Origin: Firmicutes bacterium CAG:341
GTDB lineage: Bacteria; Bacillota; Clostridia; Oscillospirales; Acutalibacteraceae
DNA: 29,085 bases
Direction of reading: 5' to 3'
Assembly: GCA_000434995.1 (NCBI GenBank)
Contig: FR895324.1
Location: 1-29,085 of the forward strand
The translations under genes and the position numbers were made by a program. Below, piece by piece: positions 22,152 through 29,085 of the stretch (the stretch's first letter is position 1; each line of letters starts with the position of its first letter). Under the pieces are notes generated by a model. That model ran no database searches. It was not told where the DNA came from and was given only the letters and a program-made list of their open reading frames with translations.

Positions 22152-23450
22152 ATGAGAATGACAGATATAATAGAGCATAAAAAGCAGGGATTAAAGCTTA
22201 CAAAAGAAGAAATTGAATTTTTTGTAAGAGGATATACAAAAGGTGATATTCCCGATTATCAGGCAGCGGCACTTGCTATGGCTGTCTATTTCAACAAAAT
22301 GGATAACGAAGAAACTGCCGACTTAACTCTTGCTATGGCTCACAGCGGTGATATGCTTGATTTGAGCGAATTTGGAAATTCGACGGTTGATAAACATTCA
22401 TCAGGCGGTGTTGGTGACAAAACCACACTTATAGTTGCACCGATTGCCTGCGCGGCAGGATGCACGGTTGCCAAAATGAGCGGCAGGGGCTTGGGATTTA
22501 CCGGCGGAACTATTGACAAGCTTGAAGCAATACCCGGCTTTTCAACAGCTATGGCACCAAAAGAATTTAAAGAAAAAGCGAAAAGCATAGGCTTGGTTAT
22601 TGCAGGGCAAACGGGAAATATGGCACCTTGTGACAAAAAGCTTTATGCGCTCAGGGATGTTACAGCCACGGTTGACTGTATGCCGCTTATAGCATCATCA
22701 ATAATGAGCAAAAAGCTTGCCGCCGGCGCAAAAAACATAGTGCTTGATGTAAAATGCGGTGACGGTGCTTTTATGAAAAATCTTGATGATGCATCAAAAC
22801 TCGCAAATGAAATGGTGAGCATAGGAAAAAGGTGTGGCAGAAATGTAACAGCCTTGATAACGGATATGACATCTCCGCTCGGATACGCAGTAGGAAACAG
22901 CCTGGAAGTGCAAGAAGCAATAAAAGTATTAAAAGGCGAAAACATACCGAGGCTTACACCGCTTTGCATAAGCCTTGCGGCAAATATGATAAGCCTTACA
23001 AAAGGCATTGAATTAAGCGAAGCGCAAAAGCAGGTAACAAATATTATAAACTCCGGCAAAGCGCTTGATAAATTCAAAGAAATAGTAAAATCGCAAGGCG
23101 GTGACACAAGCTTTATTGAAGATGAGAGCAAATTTGAATTTGATAAATGCAAATTTGAAATAAAAGCTGAAAATGATGGTTATATTACAAAAATAAATGC
23201 TGAGAAAATCGGCGAAACCTGTGTTTTATTAGGTGCAGGGCGAAATGTGAAAACAGATGCAATAGATTCACTTGCCGGAATAATGCTGAGTGTTAAAATC
23301 AACGACCATATTTGCAAAAATGACACTGTTATGACGCTTTATTCAAATGATGAAAACAAGCTTAAAGAAGCGATAAAGCTTGCAAACGCATCATTTATCA
23401 TCGGCAATGAAAAAGCAGAAGAAAAAAATATTATATTAAAACAGTTTTAA
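22152..23450 (+). CDS. pdp: Pyrimidine-nucleoside phosphorylase
   Basis: Pdp/DeoA-family enzyme of 432 residues cleaving uridine, deoxyuridine and thymidine with phosphate to base plus (deoxy)ribose 1-phosphate. The N-terminal helical domain begins MRMTDIIEHK as in the Bacillus enzyme, phosphate-binding DKHSSGGVGDKT lies near residue 80, and the signature SGRGLGFTGGTIDKLE near 110; the C-terminal PYNP domain has the usual LGAGR block. The ribosome binding site is poor, so it is probably coupled to cdd 18 bases upstream. The Bacillus-type start and GDIPDYQ sequence favour Pdp (broad pyrimidine use) over strict thymidine phosphorylase. Confidence 0.95.
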   Translation: MRMTDIIEHKKQGLKLTKEEIEFFVRGYTKGDIPDYQAAALAMAVYFNKMDNEETADLTLAMAHSGDMLDLSEFGNSTVDKHSSGGVGDKTTLIVAPIACAAGCTVAKMSGRGLGFTGGTIDKLEAIPGFSTAMAPKEFKEKAKSIGLVIAGQTGNMAPCDKKLYALRDVTATVDCMPLIASSIMSKKLAAGAKNIVLDVKCGDGAFMKNLDDASKLANEMVSIGKRCGRNVTALITDMTSPLGYAVGNSLEVQEAIKVLKGENIPRLTPLCISLAANMISLTKGIELSEAQKQVTNIINSGKALDKFKEIVKSQGGDTSFIEDESKFEFDKCKFEIKAENDGYITKINAEKIGETCVLLGAGRNVKTDAIDSLAGIMLSVKINDHICKNDTVMTLYSNDENKLKEAIKLANASFIIGNEKAEEKNIILKQF

Positions 23451-23466
23451 GAAAAGGGGTAATTTT

Positions 23467-25083
23467 ATGAAACTGTATTTTGTAGGTGCGGCGCACGAAG
23501 TAACCGGTTCTTGCACAATTCTTTATGCCTGCGGCAAAAAAATAATGATTGATTGCGGAATGGAGCAAGGCGAAAATGTATATGAAAATGTGGAATTGCC
23601 TGTTTCACCGAATGATATTGACGCAATGCTTTTAACTCACGCGCATATTGACCATTCGGGCCATATTCCTTTTGTATCGGCAAACGGATTTTCCGCCCCG
23701 ATTTATACAACAAGTGCAACTGACCGCCTTTGCAGAATTATGCTTATGGATTCAGCGCACATTCAGGAATTTGAAGCAACCTGGAAAAACAGAAAAAACA
23801 AGCGTAGCGGTAAAGAGCCGGTTGAACCTTTATATACAACACAAGATGTTCAAAATGCATTAAAGTATTTTACACCTTGCGAATATAATGAAACATATCA
23901 AATTTTTGACGGAATTGAGATAAAATTTATAGATGCAGGGCATCTTTTGGGCAGTTCATCAATACAAATTAAAGTAACGGAAAATTCTGTTACAAAAACT
24001 ATACTTTTTTCAGGCGATATAGGAAATATTAACCGCCCGTTAATCAAAAACCCACAAAAACCGCCTGTTAAGCAAGCTGATTATGTAGTTATTGAATCGA
24101 CTTACGGAAACAGGCTTCACGGTGACAGGCCGGATTATGTATTACAGCTTACAGGCATTATTCAATCAACCTTTGATAACGGCGGTAATGTAGTAATTCC
24201 GTCATTTGCAGTAGGCAGAACACAAGAACTTTTATATTTAATCAGAATAATAAAAGAAAAAGGACTTATTAAAAATCACGCCAACTTTCCGGTATGGGTT
24301 GACAGCCCGCTTGCAGTTGAAGCAACAGAAATATATGATGATACCAAACTGCAAAAATATTTTGATGATGATACCCTCGCTTTAATTAACAGCGGTGTAA
24401 ATCCAATTAAATTTGACAACTTAAAGCTTGCAATCACAAGTGATGATTCACGAATGATAAATGATGACCCAACACCGAAAATCATACTTTCTGCAAGCGG
24501 TATGTGCGAAGCCGGCAGAATAAGGCACCATTTAAAACATAATTTGTGGCGAGAAGAATGTACAATTTTATTTGTAGGTTACCAGGCAGAAGGTACGCTT
24601 GGCAGAAAAATAATTGAAGGGGCAAGCAGTGTAAACCTTTTTGGTGAAGAAGTGCAAGTAAATGCAAATATTGAAAAAATGCAGGGTATCAGCGGTCACG
24701 CAGATAAAAATATGCTTTTATCTTGGCTTGGCAGTATTGAGCAAAAGCCGAAAGTAGTTTTTGTAAATCACGGTCACGATACAGTATGTGATGAATTTGC
24801 AAAATCTATTGAAAATGAACTTGAAATTTCTGCGCTTGCGCCATATTCAGGTGACGGATTTGAGCTTGGCGATGTTGTTAAGCAAGTTGATATTGGGCCG
24901 CGCAAGCTTTATGATAAAAAATTACATAAGGTTCAGAGAAACAATACTGTTTATGACAGGCTGTATCTTGCAGGGCAAAACCTTATGTCTGTTATTGAAG
25001 CATCAAAGGGCTGTACAAACAAAGATTTAAGCAGGCTTACCGACCAAATTATTGCCCTATGTGAAAAATATAAACAAGATTGA
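23467..25083 (+). CDS. Beta-CASP metallo-beta-lactamase-fold RNase-like protein
   Basis: Protein of 538 residues of the MBL/beta-CASP family, related to archaeal and eukaryal CPSF-type nucleases. Metal site residues are seen in THAHIDHSG (His58, His60, Asp62, His63), GHLLGSSS, and FSGDIG; the beta-CASP part has IPSFAVGRTQELLY and SASGMCEAGRIRHH, and the RMMBL part has ISGHAD and FVNHGHD. The last 80 residues are extra. Relatives are endo- or exonucleases acting on RNA in the cytosol; activity here is by homology. It starts 17 bases after pdp with AAAGGGG, and its stop is ten bases before the kinase, placing it inside the nucleoside operon. Confidence 0.9.
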   Translation: MKLYFVGAAHEVTGSCTILYACGKKIMIDCGMEQGENVYENVELPVSPNDIDAMLLTHAHIDHSGHIPFVSANGFSAPIYTTSATDRLCRIMLMDSAHIQEFEATWKNRKNKRSGKEPVEPLYTTQDVQNALKYFTPCEYNETYQIFDGIEIKFIDAGHLLGSSSIQIKVTENSVTKTILFSGDIGNINRPLIKNPQKPPVKQADYVVIESTYGNRLHGDRPDYVLQLTGIIQSTFDNGGNVVIPSFAVGRTQELLYLIRIIKEKGLIKNHANFPVWVDSPLAVEATEIYDDTKLQKYFDDDTLALINSGVNPIKFDNLKLAITSDDSRMINDDPTPKIILSASGMCEAGRIRHHLKHNLWREECTILFVGYQAEGTLGRKIIEGASSVNLFGEEVQVNANIEKMQGISGHADKNMLLSWLGSIEQKPKVVFVNHGHDTVCDEFAKSIENELEISALAPYSGDGFELGDVVKQVDIGPRKLYDKKLHKVQRNNTVYDRLYLAGQNLMSVIEASKGCTNKDLSRLTDQIIALCEKYKQD

Positions 25084-25093
25084 CGGTGAAACC

Positions 25094-26014
25094 ATGGTAA
25101 TAAACACAAAAGAAATAAACGAAAAGCTTAAAAATCCGTCTGAATTTTTAACATTTAGTGAAAACAGAATATTAAATCAAATAGATGAATGTGCAGCTCA
25201 AATTTTGCCGCTTGCAAATACAAAGCCAATAATTTTAATATCCGGCCCATCAGGAAGCAGCAAAACAACAACGGCAATTAAGCTTGCAAAGGCATTGAGA
25301 AAAAACGGTGCCGATGTTTGCTACATATCTATGGATAAATATTTTAAAAACTTTACCGATGAGGAGCGTGCGCTTAAAAAGCTAAATAAAATTGACCTTG
25401 AAGCGCCCGACAGAGTAGACGCTGAATATCTAAACAAAGATATTGATGTTTTGCTAAACGGCGGTGAAATTTACTTGCCGAGCTATGATTTTTTAACCAA
25501 TACAAGAACGCTGAGCCAAACAAAGCTTTGCAGAAACGGCGGCTTTGTAATAATTGAAGGTATACACGCATTAAACCCAACTCTGCTTGGTGAAAATGAT
25601 GATGTATCAAGCAGATTTTATGTAAGTGTACGCACAAGGGTAGTTGATTCAAACGGGGATAAGCTTCACCCTTGCAAAATAAGGCTTTGCAGGCGAATGA
25701 TAAGGGATAAGCTTTACAGAGGCCGCAATTTTGATGAAACAATACGCCTGTTTTCAAAAGTACAACGCGGCGAAAATCAATTTATTATACCTAATAAAAG
25801 CAGAGCGAATTTTAATATAGATACTTTTATTGAATACGAGCCTTGCATTTACAGAAATTATTTATTTGATGATTTGAAAGAACTTTCAGAAAAATTCAGT
25901 GATATTAAAGATATTTTCAATGCACTTGATGAAATTGAACCGCTTGATGATTCTTTAGTTCCAAGTGACGCATTTATACGCGAATTCATAGGAAACAGCT
26001 CGCTGTCATACTAA
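25094..26014 (+). CDS. Uridine kinase / phosphoribulokinase-family nucleoside kinase
   Basis: P-loop kinase of 306 residues. Walker A is GPSGSSKT (residues 51-58), followed by YISMDKYFKNF (substrate Asp region), DLEAPDRVDAEYL, YDFLTNTR, and the IIEGIHALNP strand; CRRMIRDKLYRGRN is the lid-like basic region. This is the PRK/uridine kinase family (PF00485 type), expected to phosphorylate uridine or cytidine. The N-terminal 45 residues are helical and unassigned; the TGS and ThrRS-like domains of the long clostridial relatives are missing. I start at ATG 25094, ten bases after the RNase-like stop, preceded by GGTGA; an ATG at 25052 lies inside that gene. It is the last gene of the nucleoside run. 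Confidence 0.85.
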   Translation: MVINTKEINEKLKNPSEFLTFSENRILNQIDECAAQILPLANTKPIILISGPSGSSKTTTAIKLAKALRKNGADVCYISMDKYFKNFTDEERALKKLNKIDLEAPDRVDAEYLNKDIDVLLNGGEIYLPSYDFLTNTRTLSQTKLCRNGGFVIIEGIHALNPTLLGENDDVSSRFYVSVRTRVVDSNGDKLHPCKIRLCRRMIRDKLYRGRNFDETIRLFSKVQRGENQFIIPNKSRANFNIDTFIEYEPCIYRNYLFDDLKELSEKFSDIKDIFNALDEIEPLDDSLVPSDAFIREFIGNSSLSY

Positions 26015-26080
26015 TTTACTTTCAGTTCACAACTGCCCTTTTCTTATATGATACTATATCATTAAGAAAGGGGTATATTT

Positions 26081-26857
26081 ATGAAAAACAAAATAATAAG
26101 AATAATATTAGCCATTCTTTTTGCCGTTATATTTTTGCTTTACATAGGGCCTGTAATAACAGTCAGAGAATATAATTTAGGCATAATAGCGGGCTTGGGC
26201 TTTGATTTTCTACTGCTGATTTATATAATATTTTTCAATAAAATTAACCTTTTAATTAAAAACGCCAAAAAGAAAAAAGCAGGAAAAATAATACTGAATA
26301 TAATATCAAGTATACTTTGCATATGCATATTGATTGGCGGTGTAACATTTCATAATGTATTATCATCAAGCTTTGAAAGTAAAGAAAAAAGCAATGTTGC
26401 AATTGTTTTAGGCTGTATTGTAAACGGTGATAAGCCCGGCATATTTTTAAAAGGCAGAATTAACGCGGCATATAAATATCTAAATGAAAATCCAAATGCA
26501 ATTGCAATTTTAAGCGGCGGTCAAGGAAACGGTGAAAACATAAGCGAAGCTCAATGTATGTTTAACACATTGACTGAAATGGGCATTGATGAAAGCAGAC
26601 TTTTGATTGAAGATAAATCAACATCTACAAGCGAAAACTTGAAATTTTCCAAAGCCTTGCTTGAAAAAAACGGAATTGAAACTAAAAAAGTCACAATTAT
26701 TACTAATGATTTTCACGAATACAGGGCAAGTGAATTTGCGAAAAATAACGGATTAAAAGCTTTAAGGTATCCGAGTAAAACCCCGTGGAACGGATATATG
26801 CCATTTGCCACAAGAGAAATTTTTGCAATTATATATCAAATATATTTGGCAAGATAA
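26081..26857 (+). CDS. DUF218 (YdcF/SanA-like) membrane protein
   Basis: Protein of 258 residues. Three hydrophobic segments lie at about 7-24, 33-50 and 67-88, followed by a DUF218 domain: VAIVLGCIVNG, ILSGGQG, SEAQCM, ESTSTSENL-like IEDKSTSTSENL and ITNDFHEYRA. Family members (YdcF, SanA, ElyC) are linked to envelope integrity and lipid-carrier handling, but the reaction is not established. AAGGGG precedes the ATG. A weak TATGAT (26047-26052) upstream lacks a well-spaced -35, so it may have its own promoter or be read from the nucleoside operon 66 bases away. A strong hairpin follows. Confidence 0.87.
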   Translation: MKNKIIRIILAILFAVIFLLYIGPVITVREYNLGIIAGLGFDFLLLIYIIFFNKINLLIKNAKKKKAGKIILNIISSILCICILIGGVTFHNVLSSSFESKEKSNVAIVLGCIVNGDKPGIFLKGRINAAYKYLNENPNAIAILSGGQGNGENISEAQCMFNTLTEMGIDESRLLIEDKSTSTSENLKFSKALLEKNGIETKKVTIITNDFHEYRASEFAKNNGLKALRYPSKTPWNGYMPFATREIFAIIYQIYLAR

Positions 26858-26863
26858 AAGAAA

Positions 26864-26903
26864 AAGACGTTAGAGAAACTAAAAACTCTAACGTCTTATT
26901 TTT
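26864..26903. terminator. Bidirectional terminator between DUF218 and the membrane protein gene
   Basis: AAGACGTTAGAG (26864-26875) pairs perfectly with CTCTAACGTCTT (26886-26897); 10-base loop, A-rich on the left and ATTTTTA on the right. It serves the two convergent genes. Confidence 0.9.
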
Positions 26904-27561
26904 ATTTCACCATTCCTTTTTTAAACATTACAAATGCGCCTAAAACAGATACAACTACGCCGATAGGAATTAAAACTCCGGTACCAAGCGTGCCATTAAA
27001 AATCAAAATAAATGACAAAACGGCAATGGGAAGAATTGATATTTTCCAATGCTTTGCAAGATACGAAGCACAAAGAGAACCGAAAAGTGCAGGAGTAACT
27101 TGTTGAAATGCAGGAGCAAAAATGGAATCCGGATCGGTTATATTATGCAAAATAGGGAAAAACGCAAGCACGCAAACGGCAATGATAAGAGTAGTTACAA
27201 TGGAAGATACAGCTATCGAAATTGTCGATATAACCTCACCTTCCTCGCTTGCAGGCTCAACTTCGGCACTTTCCATTGCACTTAAAGCAACCGGTAATTT
27301 CAAATTGGTTATATTGCCTGTAACAAAACCGAGATAAGTGCCGCCCGTACCTAAAAGCGGAGAATAAGTCAGCACCTCAAGAACTGCCGTTGGATAAAAT
27401 ACAAGCGCAACGGTCGAAAGTCCCTTTGCAATCATATTGATTTTGGGAGATACACCGAGATGAACACATATAAGCGCCGGAACACTAATAAACAAGCAGA
27501 GGGTAACCAACATCCAAATTTTACCGTATGTATGAGTTTTATTGATATATTTGCTGTTCAT
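26902..27561 (-). CDS. Unrecognised integral membrane protein paired with DUF5058
   Basis: Protein of 219 residues with about six hydrophobic segments and no family I can name. It has a distinctive loop between the first and second halves: VLTYSPLLGTGGTYLGFVTGNITNLKLP around residues 63-90, followed by an acidic stretch (SAEVEPASEEGE). The C-terminus is hydrophobic and ends in a short basic tail. I start at ATG 27561 because GGAGGGG sits just upstream; it begins one base after the stop of the DUF5058 gene, so the two are translated together and probably form one membrane complex. Third gene of the operon with the M20 peptidase. A role in transport is inference from the membrane topology and context. 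Confidence 0.8.
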   Translation of the reverse strand: MNSKYINKTHTYGKIWMLVTLCLFISVPALICVHLGVSPKINMIAKGLSTVALVFYPTAVLEVLTYSPLLGTGGTYLGFVTGNITNLKLPVALSAMESAEVEPASEEGEVISTISIAVSSIVTTLIIAVCVLAFFPILHNITDPDSIFAPAFQQVTPALFGSLCASYLAKHWKISILPIAVLSFILIFNGTLGTGVLIPIGVVVSVLGAFVMFKKGMVK

Positions 27562-27562
27562 A

Positions 27563-28333
27563 CTATCCCCTCCATTCCAAAAATGCAACATCGGCAGGCA
27601 AAATTTGCGCCATAATCATTACAATTGCCATAGCGCCAATCATTGCAAACGGCATTGCAAAGCTTTCAAGCCATTTTAACTTTTCAAGGCCTGCAAGCTT
27701 TTGCATAATAAGCATCAAAATTACAGACGAAATCAGTGCTGTAATTGACAATATTCCTGCACCGTCGCCTATAATATGAGCGTCGCCCTTACCTGCGATT
27801 GCCCTTGCAACAAAAGCGGAAATAAGACCGATAAATGCTGCCGCACTAAGCACGCTTGAAAGAGCGCTGTTTTTAGATACCGCCTTGTTCATCTTACTTT
27901 GCACTTTTTTGAGAAAAATCGGAACAAGGATAAGCGGCATAATTGAACCGAGAGTCATAACCCACGCAACCGTTGCAAAAACTTCTTTGTTTTCAATCGG
28001 TTGGGATATTCCGCCCGCAAGACCGAAAGCCTCAACCGCATTGGTGGCTGCCGTGACCTCATAAGAAATATTACCTATTACCGTCAGTCTTATCCACGGC
28101 AATACATAGCCAAGCCCTGCCGACAAAGTAAGCACAGTTGCCACAATGCCTATGGCAGGTGCAATAGTGAAAAGTGATGACGAAACGATTGTATTCTTAA
28201 TTGTTTGATTTGCTATTCCAAGTTCCTTAGCCCTTTTTACTGCACGCACAAGAAAGAAAAGTGCTTGTGCGACAACAAAGAAAACAACGCAAAGAGCAAT
28301 AGCCACCATAAAAGAATCCTCTTTGAAATTCAT
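27563..28333 (-). CDS. DUF5058-family integral membrane protein
   Basis: Protein of 256 residues with about six to seven hydrophobic segments. The N-terminus (NFKEDSFMVAIALCVVFF, then AQALFFLVRAVKRAKELGI) and the VLPWIRLTVIGNISYE block resemble what I know as DUF5058, a family without assigned function. AAAGGAG precedes the ATG at 28333. It begins four bases after the peptidase stop and its own stop is one base before the next membrane gene. There is no ATPase or periplasmic binding protein in the unit, so if it is a transporter it would be a secondary one. Family assignment is from memory of the sequence style. Confidence 0.75.
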   Translation of the reverse strand: MNFKEDSFMVAIALCVVFFVVAQALFFLVRAVKRAKELGIANQTIKNTIVSSSLFTIAPAIGIVATVLTLSAGLGYVLPWIRLTVIGNISYEVTAATNAVEAFGLAGGISQPIENKEVFATVAWVMTLGSIMPLILVPIFLKKVQSKMNKAVSKNSALSSVLSAAAFIGLISAFVARAIAGKGDAHIIGDGAGILSITALISSVILMLIMQKLAGLEKLKWLESFAMPFAMIGAMAIVMIMAQILPADVAFLEWRG

Positions 28334-28337
28334 ATCA

Positions 28338-29085
28338 TTACTCCTTTGTCATAATTCTTATATATCGCTTGAAAAATGCCACGCCCTGAGTAAGCTGCTC
28401 AACAGGAATACGCTCATTTGTTGAATGTGTGGTAAGCAAGAGTTCTGTATCGACCGTAAACGGAGCAAAACGGTAAATATTTTCACAAACGTTTTCATAG
28501 TTATATGCGTCTGTACCGCCCATAACGAGATAAGGCGCAACGATATTTTTTTCATCAAGAGAAACGGAAAGCGTTGAAAGCGTTTTAAAGGCTCTTGTAT
28601 CGGTAGGCGAAACAATACTCGGCTCCTTGCCCTTGATAAATTCTATTTCAACATTTTCACCGCCCATATATTTTTCAATATGGCGTCTTACGTCCTCTAT
28701 TGTTTCACCGGGCATAATTCTGAAATTGACCGTAACGCTTGCTTTTTGCGGAAGAACATTTGCCGCCGGTGAGGCAGAACTCATTGTAACCGCCGTTGTT
28801 GTGCGCACAAATGAAGCGGCAGGGGGGATTTTTTTCATAACAGCAAGCAAAACAGGCTTTAAAAGCCAAAGATTGCAAAATACAACTCTGCCAATATATG
28901 ACGTTCTTTTGCCTATCTGTGTAAAAAGATTATATACAAACGGCAAAATTCTCGCCTTAAACTGATGATTTTCAAGCGCTTCAACCTTTTTTGAGAGAAC
29001 ACCGAGAGCCGTATGCTTAGGAGGCTGAGAAGAATGACCTCCCTTAGCCTTAACCGTAATTTTAAAATCGGCATATCCCTTTTCG
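28338..29085 (-). CDS. M20-family metallopeptidase, C-terminal part (5' end outside window)
   Basis: The last roughly 249 residues of an M20 amidohydrolase/peptidase, running off the right edge without an interruption. The dimerisation domain begins with KGGHSSQPPKHTA near the edge and continues through NVLPQKASVTVNFRI; the C-terminal catalytic part has VMGGTDAYNY and NIYRFAPF followed by HSTNERIP, which carries a metal ligand. This pattern resembles the carboxypeptidase S/PM20D1 subgroup, which act on dipeptides or N-acyl amino acids. The reading frame is open to position 29085, so any start within this region (for example the TTG at 28946) is internal. First gene of an operon with two membrane proteins. 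Substrate unknown. Confidence 0.9.
   Translation of the reverse strand, partial: EKGYADFKITVKAKGGHSSQPPKHTALGVLSKKVEALENHQFKARILPFVYNLFTQIGKRTSYIGRVVFCNLWLLKPVLLAVMKKIPPAASFVRTTTAVTMSSASPAANVLPQKASVTVNFRIMPGETIEDVRRHIEKYMGGENVEIEFIKGKEPSIVSPTDTRAFKTLSTLSVSLDEKNIVAPYLVMGGTDAYNYENVCENIYRFAPFTVDTELLLTTHSTNERIPVEQLTQGVAFFKRYIRIMTKE

Noticed and set aside
22643..23152. Antisense open frame opposite pdp
   Set aside because: Shadow of a strongly conserved phosphorylase; no translation signals.
28338..28946. M20 gene as a truncated 202-residue protein starting at 28946
   Set aside because: The frame is open upstream to the window edge and encodes the conserved KGGHSSQPP block, so the codon at 28946 (TTG) is internal and the gene is simply cut by the window.
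1..29085. CRISPR arrays, tRNAs, insertion sequences, attachment sites or phage genes
   Set aside because: No regular repeats, cloverleaf-like sequences, transposase or integrase reading frames were seen on either strand.

Overview
The window reads as chromosomal DNA from a low-GC, Gram-positive anaerobe of the class Clostridia, probably a gut-type Oscillospiraceae/Lachnospiraceae relative. The basis is AT-rich sequence with strong AGGAGG-type ribosome binding sites, consensus sigma-A promoters, long-form HPF, LuxS, a Bacillus-like cytidine deaminase and pyrimidine-nucleoside phosphorylase, a flavodiiron protein (strict-anaerobe oxygen or NO defence) and a teichoic-acid-type glycerophosphotransferase. 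The genus cannot be fixed by reading. I saw no tRNA, rRNA, CRISPR array, transposase, prophage or plasmid gene. No gene-free stretch exceeds 300 bases; the longest is 19697-19933 (237 bases), which holds two divergent promoters and an inverted repeat.

Layout. 26-3638 (-): two ABC exporter half-transporters in one operon. 3812-6957 (+): a DegV fatty-acid-binding protein, then after a terminator an overlapping trio of RluA pseudouridine synthase, zinc-dependent phospholipase C-like protein and LuxS. 7013-8560 (-): a GH28 polygalacturonase-family enzyme. 8737-11808 (+): hibernation factor HPF, a membrane-anchored XRE regulator, and an FprA-type flavodiiron protein, the latter two each with its own promoter. 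11855-12418 (-): family 4 uracil-DNA glycosylase. 12537-15908 (+): PduL phosphotransacylase, a DUF421 membrane protein and a His/Cys-rich P1B metal ATPase. 15959-19696 (-): a 1245-residue double-domain CDP-glycerol glycerophosphotransferase. 19934-26014 (+): a nucleoside catabolism run deoC-deoB-cdd-pdp, continued by a beta-CASP RNase-like protein and a uridine kinase-like protein. 26081-26857 (+): a DUF218 (YdcF/SanA) membrane protein. 26902-29085 (-): an M20 peptidase cut by the window edge, followed in tight operon order by two integral membrane proteins (DUF5058 and an unrecognised one).

How the genes work together. The deo run is the clearest pathway: pyrimidine nucleosides are deaminated (Cdd), phosphorolysed (Pdp), the sugar phosphate is isomerised (DeoB) and split to acetaldehyde plus glyceraldehyde 3-phosphate (DeoC). 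The RNase-like and kinase genes directly downstream could feed RNA-derived nucleosides in or recapture them; that part is inference. Five convergent gene pairs inside the window each share one palindromic, A- and T-flanked hairpin as a bidirectional terminator (four with long perfect stems noted below, and possibly a sixth half-visible at the left edge); this organisation makes most transcription units readable by eye. The most promising poorly described unit is the M20 peptidase plus paired membrane proteins at the right end. All genes look intact; the only truncation is by the window edge.
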